From Ficedula albicollis (lineage: Eukaryota; Chordata; Aves; Passeriformes; Muscicapidae), in the NCBI RefSeq assembly GCF_000247815.1, contig NC_021676.1, forward strand, positions 8,431,092-8,495,091: a stretch of 64,000 nucleotides of DNA, read 5' to 3'. The first letter of the stretch is position 1, and every line of letters begins with the position of its first letter. The notes beneath the pieces were generated by a model. The model saw only the letters and a list, made by a program, of their open reading frames with translations, had not been told where the DNA came from and did not search any database. A program made the position numbers and the translations under genes. Below, in pieces: positions 26,201 through 35,091 of the stretch.

Positions 26201-27646
26201 TCTTTAGCCATGACTTTACCTACATTGTAAGTGGTTCAGAAGATAAGTATGTCTACATTTGGAGTACATACCATGACCTGAGCAAGTTTACATCTGTAAG
26301 AAGAGACCGAAATGACTTCTGGGAAGGCATTAAAGGTAAAAACCAGCTTTTGAACTTTGTTTTATTAAAGTTCATATGATTTGAAAATTGAAGTATTTTA
26401 TTTGCCGTGTGTTTCACTTGAACAAATTCTCAACAGGATGCATGGTAATTGGTGGCTTATCAGGAATCCTTGTTCACAGGAGACTCTCTTGGGATGGCAA
26501 GAGACAGAGTAGCTTAGAATTTGTCCAGCTTCAGCAAGAGATTTGAAATTAATGTAGTGCTTTACTGGCTGATTGTAGAAGTCAAAATAATTATCAACCC
26601 ATAATCCTTTATGGAAAAGTGACTTTGAAAACAAATGCAAGCCTTTTCTCTTTCATAGTAGGATAAAAGCAAAAATGGGTGGGGGAAAAGCAGTATTTTA
26701 ATTTGCTCCACATACACATGTTTTTTGGGAAATGTGGACCATGTTTATATCAAATGTTTTGTGGAACTCTTGCCAGTTAGTTTTGGGCATTTAGAGCATT
26801 TTCTGAAATCTCTAAGATTATAGGACAATGACAGTTATTCCTTGAATTCTGAGTTTACCTGATGCCACTAGCACTGAGATTCTTGTATATTTACTAGAAC
26901 TTATGCCTGCTATTCTTGTAAAATTAACAAATTCTTGAAACAAGGTAATTAAAATTGAATTGTCTTTCTGAAGCACACAATGCAGTCGTCACTTCTGCGA
27001 TCTTTGCTCCAAATCCTGGTTTGATGGTGTCACTGGAAACTTCTGAAAAGCAAGAAGCTGAAAGTAAGGGAGAAGATTGTGAGATATCAGACACCATACC
27101 CTCTGGTAGGTGTTTTAAGATGAACTCTGCTTGGTACCATGGTAAGAGCAGGAAAATATAAATACTTTCAGTCTGGGTGGGGCTTTCTTGAGAAGAAAAG
27201 TCCTTGCAGTGGCATGGGTATGTATTGCAATTTAGCATTCCACCTCCAACATTTTGGCAGCTGTTGCATTCTTAAAATGGAGGATGTGAGATGAGGGGTA
27301 CAGTTCCCATCCTAGGTACTTTAGGATTATTCCTTTTACATTGGAGCTCTTAGGAGGTAGAGCTGCATCAACCATTAATGAAAAGGTTTCTTTCCTAGAA
27401 ATGGAGATTTTCTTGAAGTATTGGCTAGAAATCAGGAATATGGTAAAGGAAGAAGAGTATCATAGTGATGTCATATATTTTAAGGAGAATGTGATTTTTA
27501 TATATATATATATATTTAATGAACTAATAGTTTATTCTCTTTCCTGTTAAGGAGCTCTGAAGACAGATCACACAGAAGTGCTTTTATCAGCTGACTTTAC
27601 TGGAGCAATTAAAGTCTTCATTAACAAAAAGAAATACGTATCTTAG
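5144..27646 (+). CDS. WDR44: WDR44 (Rab11-binding WD40 protein, Rabphilin-11), complete gene span of 20 coding exons
   Basis: Joining the 20 exons listed separately gives an uninterrupted 2,724-nt reading frame (907 aa plus stop), close to the roughly 913 aa of mammalian WDR44; every junction keeps frame. Order in the protein: an acidic FFAT-like motif EEFYDAPED at residues 8-16 (VAP binding at the ER); a low-complexity acidic region; a proline-rich stretch at about 207-257 ([11 protein letters not shown], the type bound by the GRAF-family SH3 domain); a conserved segment at about 345-392 in the Rab11-binding region; a basic segment [20 protein letters not shown] at about 422-441; and about seven WD40 repeats from 507 to the C-terminus. 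From family knowledge, it binds GTP-Rab11 on recycling endosomes, links them to the ER, and restrains ciliogenesis by competing with FIP3/Rabin8. The start has a good Kozak context (G at -3, G at +4). The gene is intact. Confidence 0.97.
5234..5383. repeat. 75-bp perfect tandem duplication
   Basis: Copies at 5,234-5,308 and 5,309-5,383, each starting ATGCCTGTCCTCCCTCCCTC. They are GC-rich and differ by a base or two near the end. Confidence 0.93.
5751..5819 (+). mobile_element. CR1 LINE 3'-end fragment
   Basis: GGGATTGGACTAGATTATCT, then CCAGAGGTCCCTTCCAACCC, ending in the TCTGTGGTTCTGTC-type octamer repeats that close CR1. Confidence 0.85.
6286..6397. repeat. Direct duplication, 57-bp period
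   Basis: 6,286-6,340 and 6,343-6,397, starting AGTTCTGCAAGATGTGATAA. One C/A difference. Confidence 0.92.
8095..8516. repeat. 211-bp tandem duplication
   Basis: Copies at 8,095-8,305 and 8,306-8,516, starting TTTGTTATGAGAAACCAGAC, with one A/C difference seen. The largest duplication unit in the window, in WDR44 intron 1. Confidence 0.95.
10228..10386. repeat. 80-bp tandem duplication
   Basis: 10,228-10,307 and 10,308-10,386, starting AGTCTAAGCAGTGTCTTGTA, with two single-base differences seen. Confidence 0.94.
11066..11130 (-). mobile_element. CR1 LINE scrap
   Basis: AAATCATAGAACAATTCAGG, then TCATCTGGTCCAACC, the reverse complement of a CR1 3' end. Confidence 0.75.
11946..11979 (+). CDS. 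WDR44: WDR44 coding exon 2 (34-nt small exon)
   Basis: Flanked by ...AACAG and GTGAGT. It completes codon 25 and adds residues 26-36 ([11 protein letters not shown]), matching the position of the mammalian sequence around PVGSPGKVGL. It is too short for ORF-based detection; the exact phase fit with exons 1 and 3 supports it. Confidence 0.9.
11980..14418 (+). other. WDR44: WDR44 intron 2
   Basis: AT-rich, with CR1 scraps at about 13,510-13,705. Otherwise nothing recognised. Confidence 0.85.
13510..13705 (+). mobile_element. Two adjacent CR1 LINE 3'-end scraps
   Basis: The first (about 13,510-13,590) has GCTCTGCTTTGAGG and GCAGATCCCTTCCAATGTC. The second (about 13,620-13,705) has GGACTAGATGGTCTTGAAAG. 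Both are in sense and degraded. Confidence 0.65.
14419..14493 (+). CDS. WDR44: WDR44 coding exon 3
   Basis: Acceptor CTACAG, donor GTTAGT. Encodes residues 37-61 ([14 protein letters not shown]...DDSKE), phase 0 at both ends. It corresponds to the variable acidic N-terminal region. Confidence 0.92.
14980..15610 (+). CDS. WDR44: WDR44 coding exon 4 (acidic and proline-rich region), GC donor
   Basis: Acceptor CTCTAG; residues 62-271 plus one base. It opens with [18 protein letters not shown], near-identical to the mammalian protein, runs through a poorly conserved acidic stretch, then [14 protein letters not shown] and the proline-rich block at residues 207-257. The only donor that keeps frame with exon 5 is GAAG|GCAAGT, a non-canonical GC donor with otherwise perfect consensus. 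Without splicing the frame runs on to a stop at 15673. Confidence 0.94.
15611..16184 (+). other. WDR44: WDR44 intron 4, GC-AG type
   Basis: Begins GCAAGT and ends TTTTCAG. GC-AG introns are a known minority class of U2-type introns and usually have a strong remaining donor consensus, as here (AAG|GCAAGT). Confidence 0.85.
16185..16315 (+). CDS. WDR44: WDR44 coding exon 5
   Basis: Acceptor TTTCAG, donor GTATTG. It completes codon 272 and encodes residues to 315, ending with the strongly conserved [19 protein letters not shown] and TAQ. Confidence 0.94.
16412..16504 (+). CDS. WDR44: WDR44 coding exon 6
   Basis: Acceptor TTTCAG, donor GTATGA; 31 codons, residues 316-346 (ENGKAADGQ...[16 protein letters not shown]). 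The [10 protein letters not shown] segment matches the serine cluster reported as the Akt-regulated site in mammals (family knowledge, not shown here). Confidence 0.95.
16505..17423 (+). other. WDR44: WDR44 intron 6
   Basis: About 0.9 kb, no recognised repeat or gene. Confidence 0.8.
17424..17560 (+). CDS. WDR44: WDR44 coding exon 7 (Rab11-binding region)
   Basis: Acceptor CCATAG, donor GTATGA. Residues 347-391 plus two bases. [19 protein letters not shown] is conserved to near identity with mammals, in the region assigned to Rab11 binding. Confidence 0.95.
17561..18596 (+). other. WDR44: WDR44 intron 7
   Basis: About 1 kb. It holds a 56-bp tandem duplication near its donor; otherwise AT-rich and unremarkable. 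Confidence 0.8.
17584..17695. repeat. 56-bp tandem duplication
   Basis: 17,584-17,639 and 17,640-17,695, starting CTCATAAGATGCTGTTGCTT, with few differences (CACAGC versus TGCAGC). It lies 23 bp after exon 7. Confidence 0.93.
18597..18680 (+). CDS. WDR44: WDR44 coding exon 8
   Basis: Acceptor TCCTAG, donor GTAAGT. Completes codon 392 and encodes [20 protein letters not shown] and GGRLKQK, residues to 419, then two bases of codon 420. Confidence 0.94.
19003..19109 (+). CDS. WDR44: WDR44 coding exon 9 (basic region)
   Basis: Acceptor TTTAAG, donor GTAAGT. Residues 420-455 plus one base: [20 protein letters not shown], then [16 protein letters not shown] lysine-rich, probably helical linker before the WD40 domain. 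Confidence 0.95.
19110..21655 (+). other. WDR44: WDR44 introns 9 and 10 (around exon 10)
   Basis: Apart from exon 10, these hold only short poly-T and poly-A runs (about 20,383 and 21,285). No gene or recognised element. Confidence 0.75.
20083..20234 (+). CDS. WDR44: WDR44 coding exon 10
   Basis: Acceptor CTCTTAG, donor GTAGGT. Residues 456-506: [20 protein letters not shown] through QDLSGEHM, nearly identical to the mammalian lead-in to the first WD repeat. Confidence 0.96.
21656..21794 (+). CDS. WDR44: WDR44 coding exon 11 (WD repeat 1)
   Basis: Acceptor GACAG, donor GTATCT. Residues 507-552 plus one base. WD repeat 1: [27 protein letters not shown]. It then encodes [16 protein letters not shown], a loop specific to this family. 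Confidence 0.96.
21890..21954 (+). CDS. WDR44: WDR44 coding exon 12 (serine-rich insert)
   Basis: Acceptor TTCCAG, donor GTAGGT. 65 nt completing codon 553 and reaching 574: [21 protein letters not shown]. This is the serine-rich insertion between WD repeats 1 and 2. Confidence 0.94.
21955..24085 (+). other. WDR44: WDR44 introns 12 and 13 (around exon 13)
   Basis: AT-rich intronic DNA without recognised repeats other than short T runs at about 22,690-22,720. Confidence 0.75.
23180..23293 (+). CDS. WDR44: WDR44 coding exon 13 (start of WD repeat 2)
   Basis: Acceptor CATAG, donor GTAAGG. 38 codons, residues 575-612: [20 protein letters not shown], then [16 protein letters not shown], the GH dipeptide that opens WD repeat 2. 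Confidence 0.96.
24086..24208 (+). CDS. WDR44: WDR44 coding exon 14 (WD repeats 2-3)
   Basis: Acceptor CACAG, donor GTAAGT. 41 codons, residues 613-653: [20 protein letters not shown] closes repeat 2, and [13 protein letters not shown] opens repeat 3. Confidence 0.96.
24929..25120 (+). CDS. WDR44: WDR44 coding exon 15 (WD repeats 3-4)
   Basis: Acceptor CTCAG, donor GTAAAA. 64 codons, residues 654-717. [20 protein letters not shown] completes repeat 3; [20 protein letters not shown] forms repeat 4. Identical or nearly so to the mammalian protein. Confidence 0.97.
25279..25380 (+). CDS. WDR44: WDR44 coding exon 16
   Basis: Acceptor TTTCAG, donor GTACTG. 34 codons, residues 718-751: [20 protein letters not shown], then [14 protein letters not shown], start of repeat 5. 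Confidence 0.96.
25639..25754 (+). CDS. WDR44: WDR44 coding exon 17 (WD repeat 5)
   Basis: Acceptor TTTTCTAG, preceded by a (TTTA)n tract at about 25,613-25,635; donor GTAAGA. Residues 752-789 plus two bases: [20 protein letters not shown], then [17 protein letters not shown]. Confidence 0.96.
26015..26120 (-). mobile_element. Possible CR1 LINE scrap
   Basis: GAGGTTGGAAATGACCTTGG followed by GAGATATCTTGCTCAGTCC resembles the reverse complement of a CR1 3' end. It is short and diverged, in WDR44 intron 17. Confidence 0.55.
26208..26335 (+). CDS. WDR44: WDR44 coding exon 18 (WD repeat 6)
   Basis: Acceptor CTTTAG, donor GTAAAA. Residues 790-832 plus one base: [20 protein letters not shown], then [20 protein letters not shown] and GIK. 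Confidence 0.96.
26974..27105 (+). CDS. WDR44: WDR44 coding exon 19 (WD repeat 7, first half)
   Basis: Acceptor CTGAAG, with a weak upstream pyrimidine tract; donor GTAGGT. Residues 833-876 plus one base: [20 protein letters not shown], then a divergent Glu/Lys/Ser loop ending TIPS. The flanks match mammals; the loop does not, as is usual there. Confidence 0.93.
27552..27646 (+). CDS. WDR44: WDR44 coding exon 20 (terminal exon, stop)
   Basis: Acceptor TTAAG. Residues 877-907: [31 protein letters not shown], then TAG at 27,644-27,646. It closes the beta-propeller. The whole exon with its flanks is repeated 204 bp downstream. Confidence 0.95.
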
Positions 27647-27755
27647 TTGGTTTGCAACTGACCGCATAAAGCTATGGTACTGTGGGATTAAAATTCCATA
27701 AATAATGCAGGTTTTTTTTTTAATGAACTAACAGTTTATTCTCTTTCCTGTTAAG

Positions 27756-27850
27756 GAGCTCTGAAGACAGATCACACAGAAGTGCTTTTATCAGCTGACT
27801 TTACTGGAGCAATTAAAGTCTTCATTAACAAAAAGAAATACGTATCTTAG
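27756..27850 (+). pseudogene. WDR44: Second copy of WDR44 terminal exon
   Basis: An exact-length copy of exon 20, including its acceptor and stop codon, at an offset of 204 bp. It could be spliced to exon 19 in the same phase and would give the same protein, or it could simply lie in the 3' UTR of the first copy. It may equally be a false duplication in the assembly. It cannot add residues because the first copy already ends the frame. Confidence 0.85.
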
Positions 27851-28616
27851 TTGGTTTGCAACTGACCGCATAAAGCTATGGTACTGTGGGATTAAAATTC
27901 CATAAATAATGCAGGCAAAAGCAAAGTATCTAATATAATAATGTTACAGGCTGATTTATTTTTAAATCTTTATTTTAAGGCTACTCAAATACTGGATTCT
28001 TGGAAAGCAGTGTGCCTATTAACACCTGGGCTTGTAGGATAGAAAGGAGTATGTAAGAATAATCCTGCCAAACGTTAGACTCTAAACTTTCTACAAACAG
28101 TTGTTTTGCAATGTCATTGTGAACCTGCACAGGTTTCTGCACAAAACCATGTTCACACATGTGTGTGCCTTTTGGACATATGCACGAATTGGAACCTGTA
28201 TCAAAAGCATTTTAGTGGTGCTTGTGGCCACTAGATGTCAGGAGCTGGGGTGGGAGGAAGGCTGGAAAAATGCTGAATAATGTTGTCTGATCTTTGCACA
28301 AAATTCCATTTGAGAAAGATTTTGAATTTGTGGTAGCTAATATTCAGAGTTTTAAGTTATGCAAGTTTTTGATGGGTCAGCAACCATGTGTAAATGTTTT
28401 TATAAATTTCTCAACTTCAGGACGTGAAAATTCTTTTGTTGTCTTTTAATTGTTGTGGACTTTAGATTCCTTTCTTATACATAATTTTTTGCACACTGGA
28501 GCACAATACTTGTGTAAAGAATTCTCTCATTCCGTGTTCACGGGCACCAGGATATATTCACCTTCCAGATAAAATTAAGCTGCATTAGAAAGTTCTTGTA
28601 TTTTACAACTATGTAA

Positions 28617-28622
28617 AATAAA
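28617..28622 (+). terminator. WDR44: Polyadenylation signal of WDR44
   Basis: A canonical AATAAA followed about 35-60 bases later by a T/GT-rich stretch (TTCTTCTTGTTTGTTTAG, 28,663-28,680), the usual arrangement of a vertebrate cleavage site. Cleavage is expected at about 28,635-28,650. Confidence 0.8.
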
Positions 28623-29290
28623 CTGTTTACATTTTTTAAGCATTGTAGCTTAAAGTTTTAAGTTCTTCTTGTTTGTTTAGTGCCACTGAATTTTGAAACT
28701 CCTTGTAAATATTCGTATAAAACACCTATGAAGTAACATTCTGGGCATTGTAACCCATGAAATGTTATTGATGGTCAAATGTTTCAGAGAACAAATGTGT
28801 CATTAAACTTGGTCACACACTTGGAAATTGTTGTTTCTTTTCCATTTTGATTTGTTAATTTGCCTTTTGCGTGAAGTAGTTTTGACCTGTTTCTGCAATC
28901 ACTGATCCTGCAAGCACTTGTTACCTTCTGAGTTCTACTTTTCCTGGTCTTGTCACACCTTTCTTTCTGAAAGAATGGGGAATGGAGTACTGCAGCTGGA
29001 TATTAAGCAGAATTAGGAGTAATTATATGATAGTTTAGCAAGAGGAGGACACTTCAAAAGTGTGCACAGAATCTTCTCTTTCCCATTAGTGGAAGAATGA
29101 AGACGTGGAAAGGCAGGAAGTGAGTCTTTCTCACCTTTTAATTCTTTTTTACTCAGGTGAGTTTGGCTATGACTTTGTATAGAATTGTCTTGGACAAGAA
29201 AGGCAGTTGCATGGGGTTTATTATCAGTCAAAATACAAGATACAAGAATGGTACATGTGATATAAAATTATCTTCAGTTAACACAGTCGG

Positions 29291-29427
29291 GTAAGTTTGA
29301 CTCGTTGAAAATACCTGCATGGATAAAACAAGCTAAACTCTCAAGGTTTTTTTGTTATGGGTACGTTTGACTCGTTGAAAATACCTGCATGGATGAAACA
29401 AGCTAAACTCTCAAGGTTTTTTTGTTA
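29291..29427. repeat. 70-bp tandem duplication
   Basis: 29,291-29,360 and 29,361-29,427, sharing GTTTGACTCGTTGAAAATAC, with one A/G difference inside the shared core. Confidence 0.93.
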
Positions 29428-30065
29428 CTTTGAGCTCCACTGAACTAACAGAAGTGAGGAGATGCCACAAGAAGATATTTAGTTTGTGACTCCAAAAATC
29501 AGTTTCTATAATACAAGCAATAACTGTGTAGAAGATTGTAACTGACTGAGATTTCTGTGAGCTGTTCCCAGAGACTTCTAGGGCTTGTTATAGATGTTGT
29601 ATGTATTTATTGACTCATACAAGTTAAGAAGTTGCTTTGTGCAGTACAAATGCCATCACTTTGCTTACAGGTACCCTTGTTTCAGAGTCTTGGCACATTG
29701 TGGCCTTCCTGTCTCTGGAACTAAAAGGCCAGACTGGAGGAAGAGGCATATGGGCTTAGCTTTGGGGAGTTTGGGTATGCATTTTTTTGTGTGTGTGTGC
29801 TGCTCTTCTATTCCTGCTTTTCCCATATTAAAGTAGTAAATGCAAAAATTAGGGGTGAGTAATAGGAGAAGGGAGCTCTTATTAGCTGGTAAGAAATACA
29901 CAGAAGAGGATGAGTCAAACCCAGCTTTGAGTGACTGAAGACCTGGCTGCTGTCAACATGTGGTGTTTGGGCTACATGTGGGGCTGGGTGGACTTTGGGA
30001 GGGTTCCTGCAGCACGAATGGCCTGCATTTTGGCAGTTGTTTTGCATGTTCTATGCAAAGTCTCC

Positions 30066-30195
30066 TCTGTAACCTCTTAATGATCTGAATGGTTTGGGGT
30101 TGTTTTTTTTTCCCCAACCTGACTACTTGTCTTCTGTAACCTCTTAATGATCTGAATGGTTTTGGGTTGTTTTTTTTTCCCCAACCTGACTACTT
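30066..30195. repeat. 67-bp tandem duplication
   Basis: Copies start at about 30,066 and 30,133, sharing CTGTAACCTCTTAATGATCT and a T9-C4 run. One G/T difference. Confidence 0.92.
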
Positions 30196-32239
30196 TGGAG
30201 ATACAAGTTGAACTGTTAGTTTTGCTTATTAGCTGCCAGAAACTCTATTAGATGTCGTGTTTGGACCTGTTAAGTACTCAAATGATCATTTAAAAAGGGT
30301 CATTGTTTTCATTATCCAGGCAGTAAACAAAGCTGATCTTGAGGAAGATTAGCTTCCATTTATCTTGATATTTAGCTTTTCAGCACTCAGTTCTGGTGTT
30401 CCCCTGCATTGATCTAGTATTCTCGATGCTTTTTCCCCAGTTGAACTGTTCTGTTCATTTCTGATGGTTCAGGAATCAGTGCCTCTTTCCCTCTCCTTCC
30501 AAAAGTTGTGTGCATTAAGTGCTGTTCCAGTCTGAGTGGTGCTGTGTCCTTTCTGAACTCAGCCATTGCTGAGCCTGGGGGTTTCTCTGGTACCTTACAT
30601 GCTACATTCTGCTTTTGTCCACAGCCTCCAAGTTCTCCTTACAGGTAAATGTCAGATTCTCTGCTGAGCCTGTTGGGTTCAGTCAAGTGCCATCACTGTA
30701 CATCAGGGAGTGCCCCTGCACTGCAGTGACATTCCTGGCTGGAGCACAAGCACAGCATGGATGGAGATCTATTGAAATAGAACACTTCCCTTTGTGCAGG
30801 AGGGTTTCTCTCTCTGGAGTGTTTTTTTCAGGGGGCTACTTAACAACTTCTGTTAAAGAACAAAAGATTGGTATTCATGTCATCAAAATTCTCCTTACAG
30901 AAAGTGATTGAGAATTCCCAGGAGGCAAAGTGAGGAATTGCCATTGCAGAGGAACCTTGGTGCAGGAAATGTGAATTAACCCGGTCACTTCCCAAGAATC
31001 AATACAATGAGCTGATTGGAGTGTCACAGATCTTCAGCACCTCATTTCTGCTGTAGCTGGCTCCTGGCAGCTGGTTCTGGCAGTGAGTGGCTGTGGCTGG
31101 AAACAAAGCTGTGTCTCTGCTACCTTTGTCTCTTTCAGAGCTGGGCACCAAGCCAAGTGCACATACAGAGGGACAAAAGCAACAGCTCGAGTAGCTGAAT
31201 CATACTAAAATTTGATTTCTAGATGCACAAGTCATGTTTTCTGAAGTTAAAAGGGGGAAGGGTGTCTTTGTTTCTTTTGGTTGGTGAGATTCTTTTGGGT
31301 TTTTTAATGGAAAGCAACGCTGAACTCTGCAACTGGCATGATGCTAGCACTGTTAAATATAAGAGCATTAGCCATAGGCATGGCAGAATCGATTCATCAG
31401 TCACTGAAGGCCACTATGCTTTTTTTGCCTGTCATTAGCAATTTGATGAACATGTGTTGGAAGATGGCCACTCTTCAAATGATCCAAAATGAATCTGTGA
31501 GTGTGAAGAATGTTACCTTGTGAGTGCAAGCTGTTACCTTCTGAGGCAAACTTACCTGCTGCTTCTGGCTGGAATATCAGCAATGCAATTTTTTTCATGT
31601 TTCATCAGTGTCTGCTTTCTAATGTTTTCTCTAGTTCCATATATGATACCTTGTTTGTTTGAGAGGGGCTTATAAGCGCATTTCTTCATTTTGTGAAAGT
31701 GGGAACAAACTGGAAGGCTTCAGGGAGCTGTTGGCTGGTTCTGAGAATGTGCTGCTGGAGTCATGAATCCATATTCTTTATGCTGATGTCTATAGCTGCT
31801 ACTTTTGCTTTCCTAGTATTTTGCTAATAGTATTGGTCTCCTGCTAAGGTGCAATGGAGGCTTTTCAGTTCACATGGTTAGAAGCTGATACATGCTTTAG
31901 TGATGGTGCTTCAGGCTTTGGTGTGGAGTTCTGCTCAGACTATAATGCTCAGTAAATGGAGCACGAAAAATGAGCAGAGCCAAGTGCTGTGTGCAGAGCA
32001 ACACACAAAAGGCCATTCAGAAAGCAACACGACTACTTGTTTTGGCCTGTGGTTAAATTTGTCTTTAACTGCAGTAAGTGATGAGCAGATGTTTAGAGCT
32101 GTGCCAGAAAGTTTGTTCTTCCACTAACCGTAACTCCTTTGATTTCTGTAGGATTCATGCATAAATTTAAACCTATCCTTTAGTACCCTCCTGAATAAAT
32201 GCTGGCATTATATGATGGTAATTAACTGAACAGCTTGTT

Positions 32240-32370
32240 ACAGAATCACATGTTACTCGAGGTCCAGGGAGTCCTCTGGAGCTCTTCACCCAGGTTGGAG
32301 CAAGTTGCACAGGCCTTTTAGTATCTCCAGGGATAGACTACATTTTTCCCAGAAAACCTGTCCCAGTATG
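32240..32370 (-). mobile_element. CR1 LINE fragment
   Basis: CAGAATCACATGTTACTC, then ACCCAGGTTGGAGCAAGTTG, CACAGGCC and ATCTCCAGGGATAGACT, the reverse complement of a CR1 3' region. Confidence 0.75.
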
Positions 32371-33059
32371 TAGACAGACTCATAGAATGTGTTTCCTTGT
32401 TATCTGCCATTCTGTTTCCACTGACTTCCTCTGTTTGCATATCTAAATGTCCCACTTTTTGTCTTTTTAGACCTGCTGGACTTTGCTTAGTACAATTTGT
32501 GCCTAAGGTTTTCAACAGACTCTGTTTTTATGGAAGTAACTACTCCTTCCTTTTGCTGTCTGAAAACAAATAATTAAGAGCAGAACAAAATAAGAAAATT
32601 TGAAAGGGTGAGAGATTAATTAATTGGCCTGTGCAGAGCATATTGTGGAATAGATTTATTTGAGCAATGGTGACCTCTCTCCCCCCTTATACTGTTTTCC
32701 AATTGGCCTTATATATCTATACAAGGAAGCAAACATCAGGGAGTTTTTTCTTCTGCCTTTTCACAGAATTGCTGTGAAAAATACAGGCAGCAATGGCATT
32801 TTGACCTAAGGGGGGGGATGTCCAGCAGCTGTGTGTATCCACTTGTTAATTACTGTATTCTTTGTCCAAGCTAGAGAGCTGCTCATGGGAGTTGTATGAG
32901 ATGTTAATAATCCTCTTGTGTGTGGCAGTTACTGTAAATGATCTTTAAAACCTTCAAGCAGAGGAAGATAAATAGGGGAGTGCTCATAAGCTGGATGTTG
33001 CTGTGTTACAGTAGAGCTCTACACGTTAAACCAAGCCCTGTGCTTTCCTTCCATCACTC

Positions 33060-33370
33060 CTGTCAGATCAGTTGTACTCCAGGATGCAGAAGAGAGGGGC
33101 AGCAGCTCAGGGGCATCATCACTGCAGTGCTGGGCTCCCCTGTACACAGAGGAAAAAGGATGTGCTGGAGAGAGTCCAGCAAAGGGCTAGTGAGCTTACA
33201 GAGAGCTTGGGAGAGCTGGGTCTGTTCACCCTGGAGAAGAGCCATCTCAGGGGCATCTTGCCCATGTGTAAAAATTCTGATCGGGTAAATCCTGGGGACT
33301 TCTGGGTGGTATCCAGCGGAAGGACAAGTGGCCATGGGCACAAAGGAGATAGAGGAAATTCCTATTTCTA
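33060..33370 (+). mobile_element. CR1 LINE fragment
   Basis: Sense CR1 hallmarks: GAGAGAGTCCAGCAAAGGGC, GAGAGCTGGGTCTGTTCACC and CTGGAGAAGAG, followed by a diverged stretch. Non-coding. Confidence 0.85.
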
Positions 33371-33437
33371 AATATTTTAAAAATGTTGGGTTTGTTTGTT
33401 TGTTTTTCCCCTGTCAGTGTAGTAAAACACTAGAACT

Positions 33438-33582
33438 GATTCAAACATCTGCCACCTGAGGTGTTCCAAATTTGCCCGAAATTGTTCTTGCCCTTTCTCC
33501 CTGGGGTTAAGATTCAAACATCTGCCACCTGAGGTGTTCAAAATTTGCCAGAAATTGTTCTTGCCCTTTCTCCCTGGGGTTA
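33438..33582. repeat. 73-bp tandem duplication
   Basis: 33,438-33,510 and 33,511-33,582, starting GATTCAAACATCTGCCACCT, with about two differences. Confidence 0.94.
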
Positions 33583-34707
33583 GGGGTGGAGCCTGCAGGG
33601 GCAGTGAGCAGCCAAGGCAGTGCTGTCACTGTTGTGTGACATGTTCTGGTGTGCTGGTGCAGGCAGCAGCTCTGCAGCTGCTGTCAGGGCTCTCCACCCT
33701 TATGGTGAGACCAGAGCTGGCCCTCTCCAACAACCACGTCTCAACCCCTCTCCCTTGCAATGTCTGGGTGTGCAGAATACAAGGAGTGAGGAGGTTTTAT
33801 CTTTGCTCAGTTCTCTGTGGCAGAAGAAAAAAAGCCACACATGAAAAAGGAAGAAGAGGGGATTTAGAGATAGTTGGAATTGCTATTAATCTTATTTGTA
33901 GTTCTGTATCTGAAAATAGTTAATGCTGGGTTTTTCAGAAGCAGTATCTTGGTTGAATTTTCTTAAATCGGATATGATAAAGTTACCTTGTTTTTTAGGA
34001 GGTAAACTGGTGGTGCCTCTTAGTGCTACTTCACTGACCCTTTGTGCAAGGGCCCAAAGTCCCTGCAAACCCTTGTGTGCTCTTCCATGAAGGTGGATGC
34101 TGCTGGGAACTGCCAGGATGCCCCTGTAGCTGTCCTGACTTCCATCCCCAGGATCTGGAGGAGGTGAGCAAGGAGTAGAGCAGCCCTGGCACGAAGGGCA
34201 GCATTGTGTGCTCCTGCAGAGCTGAATGCTCTCCCGGAGGGAGCCCAGCTGGGAAAGGCATGCTTGGATTCGGCACTCCTCCCATCCCCAGGAGCTGTGT
34301 CCGTGCCATCCAGGATAAGTCAGCAGAGGGCAGCCCTTTAACGCCAGGACTGAGCAGCTAAGGACCAGTTTCTTGCTGCACTGCCCTTCACAGGCCTGGA
34401 GGAGCCAACAAGGGGCTGCTTAATGACAGTGCCATTGACACCTCTAGCGATGGGTGGCTCCCAGGGAGGAGCAGCCATAGCTGTGGTGTACCTAGCCTTG
34501 CACGCTGTTTGTATCTGCTGAGACTTCCCAGATTTCCCCAGCAGTGCTGGCTGGCTGCATGTGCAGCTGAGGAGTGATGTCTGATCAAGATACCCGAGCA
34601 CTTCATTTGTCCCTTGCTTTGGCAGAAGGCACAAGCTGCACAAAAATTGTTGCTTAAGGAGTTCTTCATGTGTGGACCTGGGGCAGTCTGTGCCTTGGCT
34701 TTAACCT

Positions 34708-34777
34708 GGGGTCAGTGTGCAGATATCATTCCAAGGCGCTATCAAGAGGGGTCAGTGTGCAGATATCATTCCAAGGC
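34708..34777. repeat. 30-bp direct repeat, 40-bp spacing
   Basis: GGGGTCAGTGTGCAGATATC and ATTCCAAGGC at 34,708-34,737 and again at 34,748-34,777, with 10 bp between. Confidence 0.9.
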
Positions 34778-34944
34778 CACTTTCTGGTTTGTTTGGTTTT
34801 TTAAAAAAATTTTGAAGTTCTAGAAATACAATCAAACATCACAGCTGTGTCTCACAGGAATTTTGAAGCTGGGAAATGGAAGATGTAATGGCATTCATAA
34901 TCCTCCTCCTGCCTGGCAAAAAAAGCACATCTGGATCTGGGTAA

Positions 34945-35091
34945 CTGAGTCTGGCAGGTTCCCTGCAGGAATGCAGGACCCTCCCCAATGCATTGAAACC
35001 CTTGTGAATCACCTGCACTGAGTCTGGCAGGTTCCCTGCAGGAATGCAGGACCCTCCCCAGTGCATTGAAACACTTGGTTAATCACCTGCT
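34945..35091. repeat. 73-bp tandem duplication
   Basis: 34,945-35,017 and 35,018-35,091, starting CTGAGTCTGGCAGGTTCCCT, with a few single-base differences. Confidence 0.93.

Larger units (their letters stand above)
27515..27915. repeat. Tandem duplication of 197 bp containing WDR44 exon 20
   Basis: Copy 1 is 27,515-27,711 and copy 2 is 27,719-27,915, separated by a short T run. I see one difference (T/C in AACTAATAG versus AACTAACAG). The unit spans the end of intron 19, the coding exon and about 65 bp of 3' UTR. Confidence 0.95.
27647..28640 (+). other. WDR44: WDR44 3' UTR
   Basis: AT-rich sequence with no ORF of note between the stop codon and the polyadenylation signal. It holds the second copy of exon 20. 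The extent is inferred from the AATAAA; longer isoforms using later sites are possible. Confidence 0.7.
28641..32220. other. Intergenic DNA downstream of WDR44
   Basis: No gene recognised; ORFs are short and lack features. Two small direct duplications are listed separately. Confidence 0.7.

Noticed and set aside
27501..27514. TATA box from the TATATATA tract
   Set aside because: A short TA microsatellite inside WDR44 intron 19, with no promoter context.
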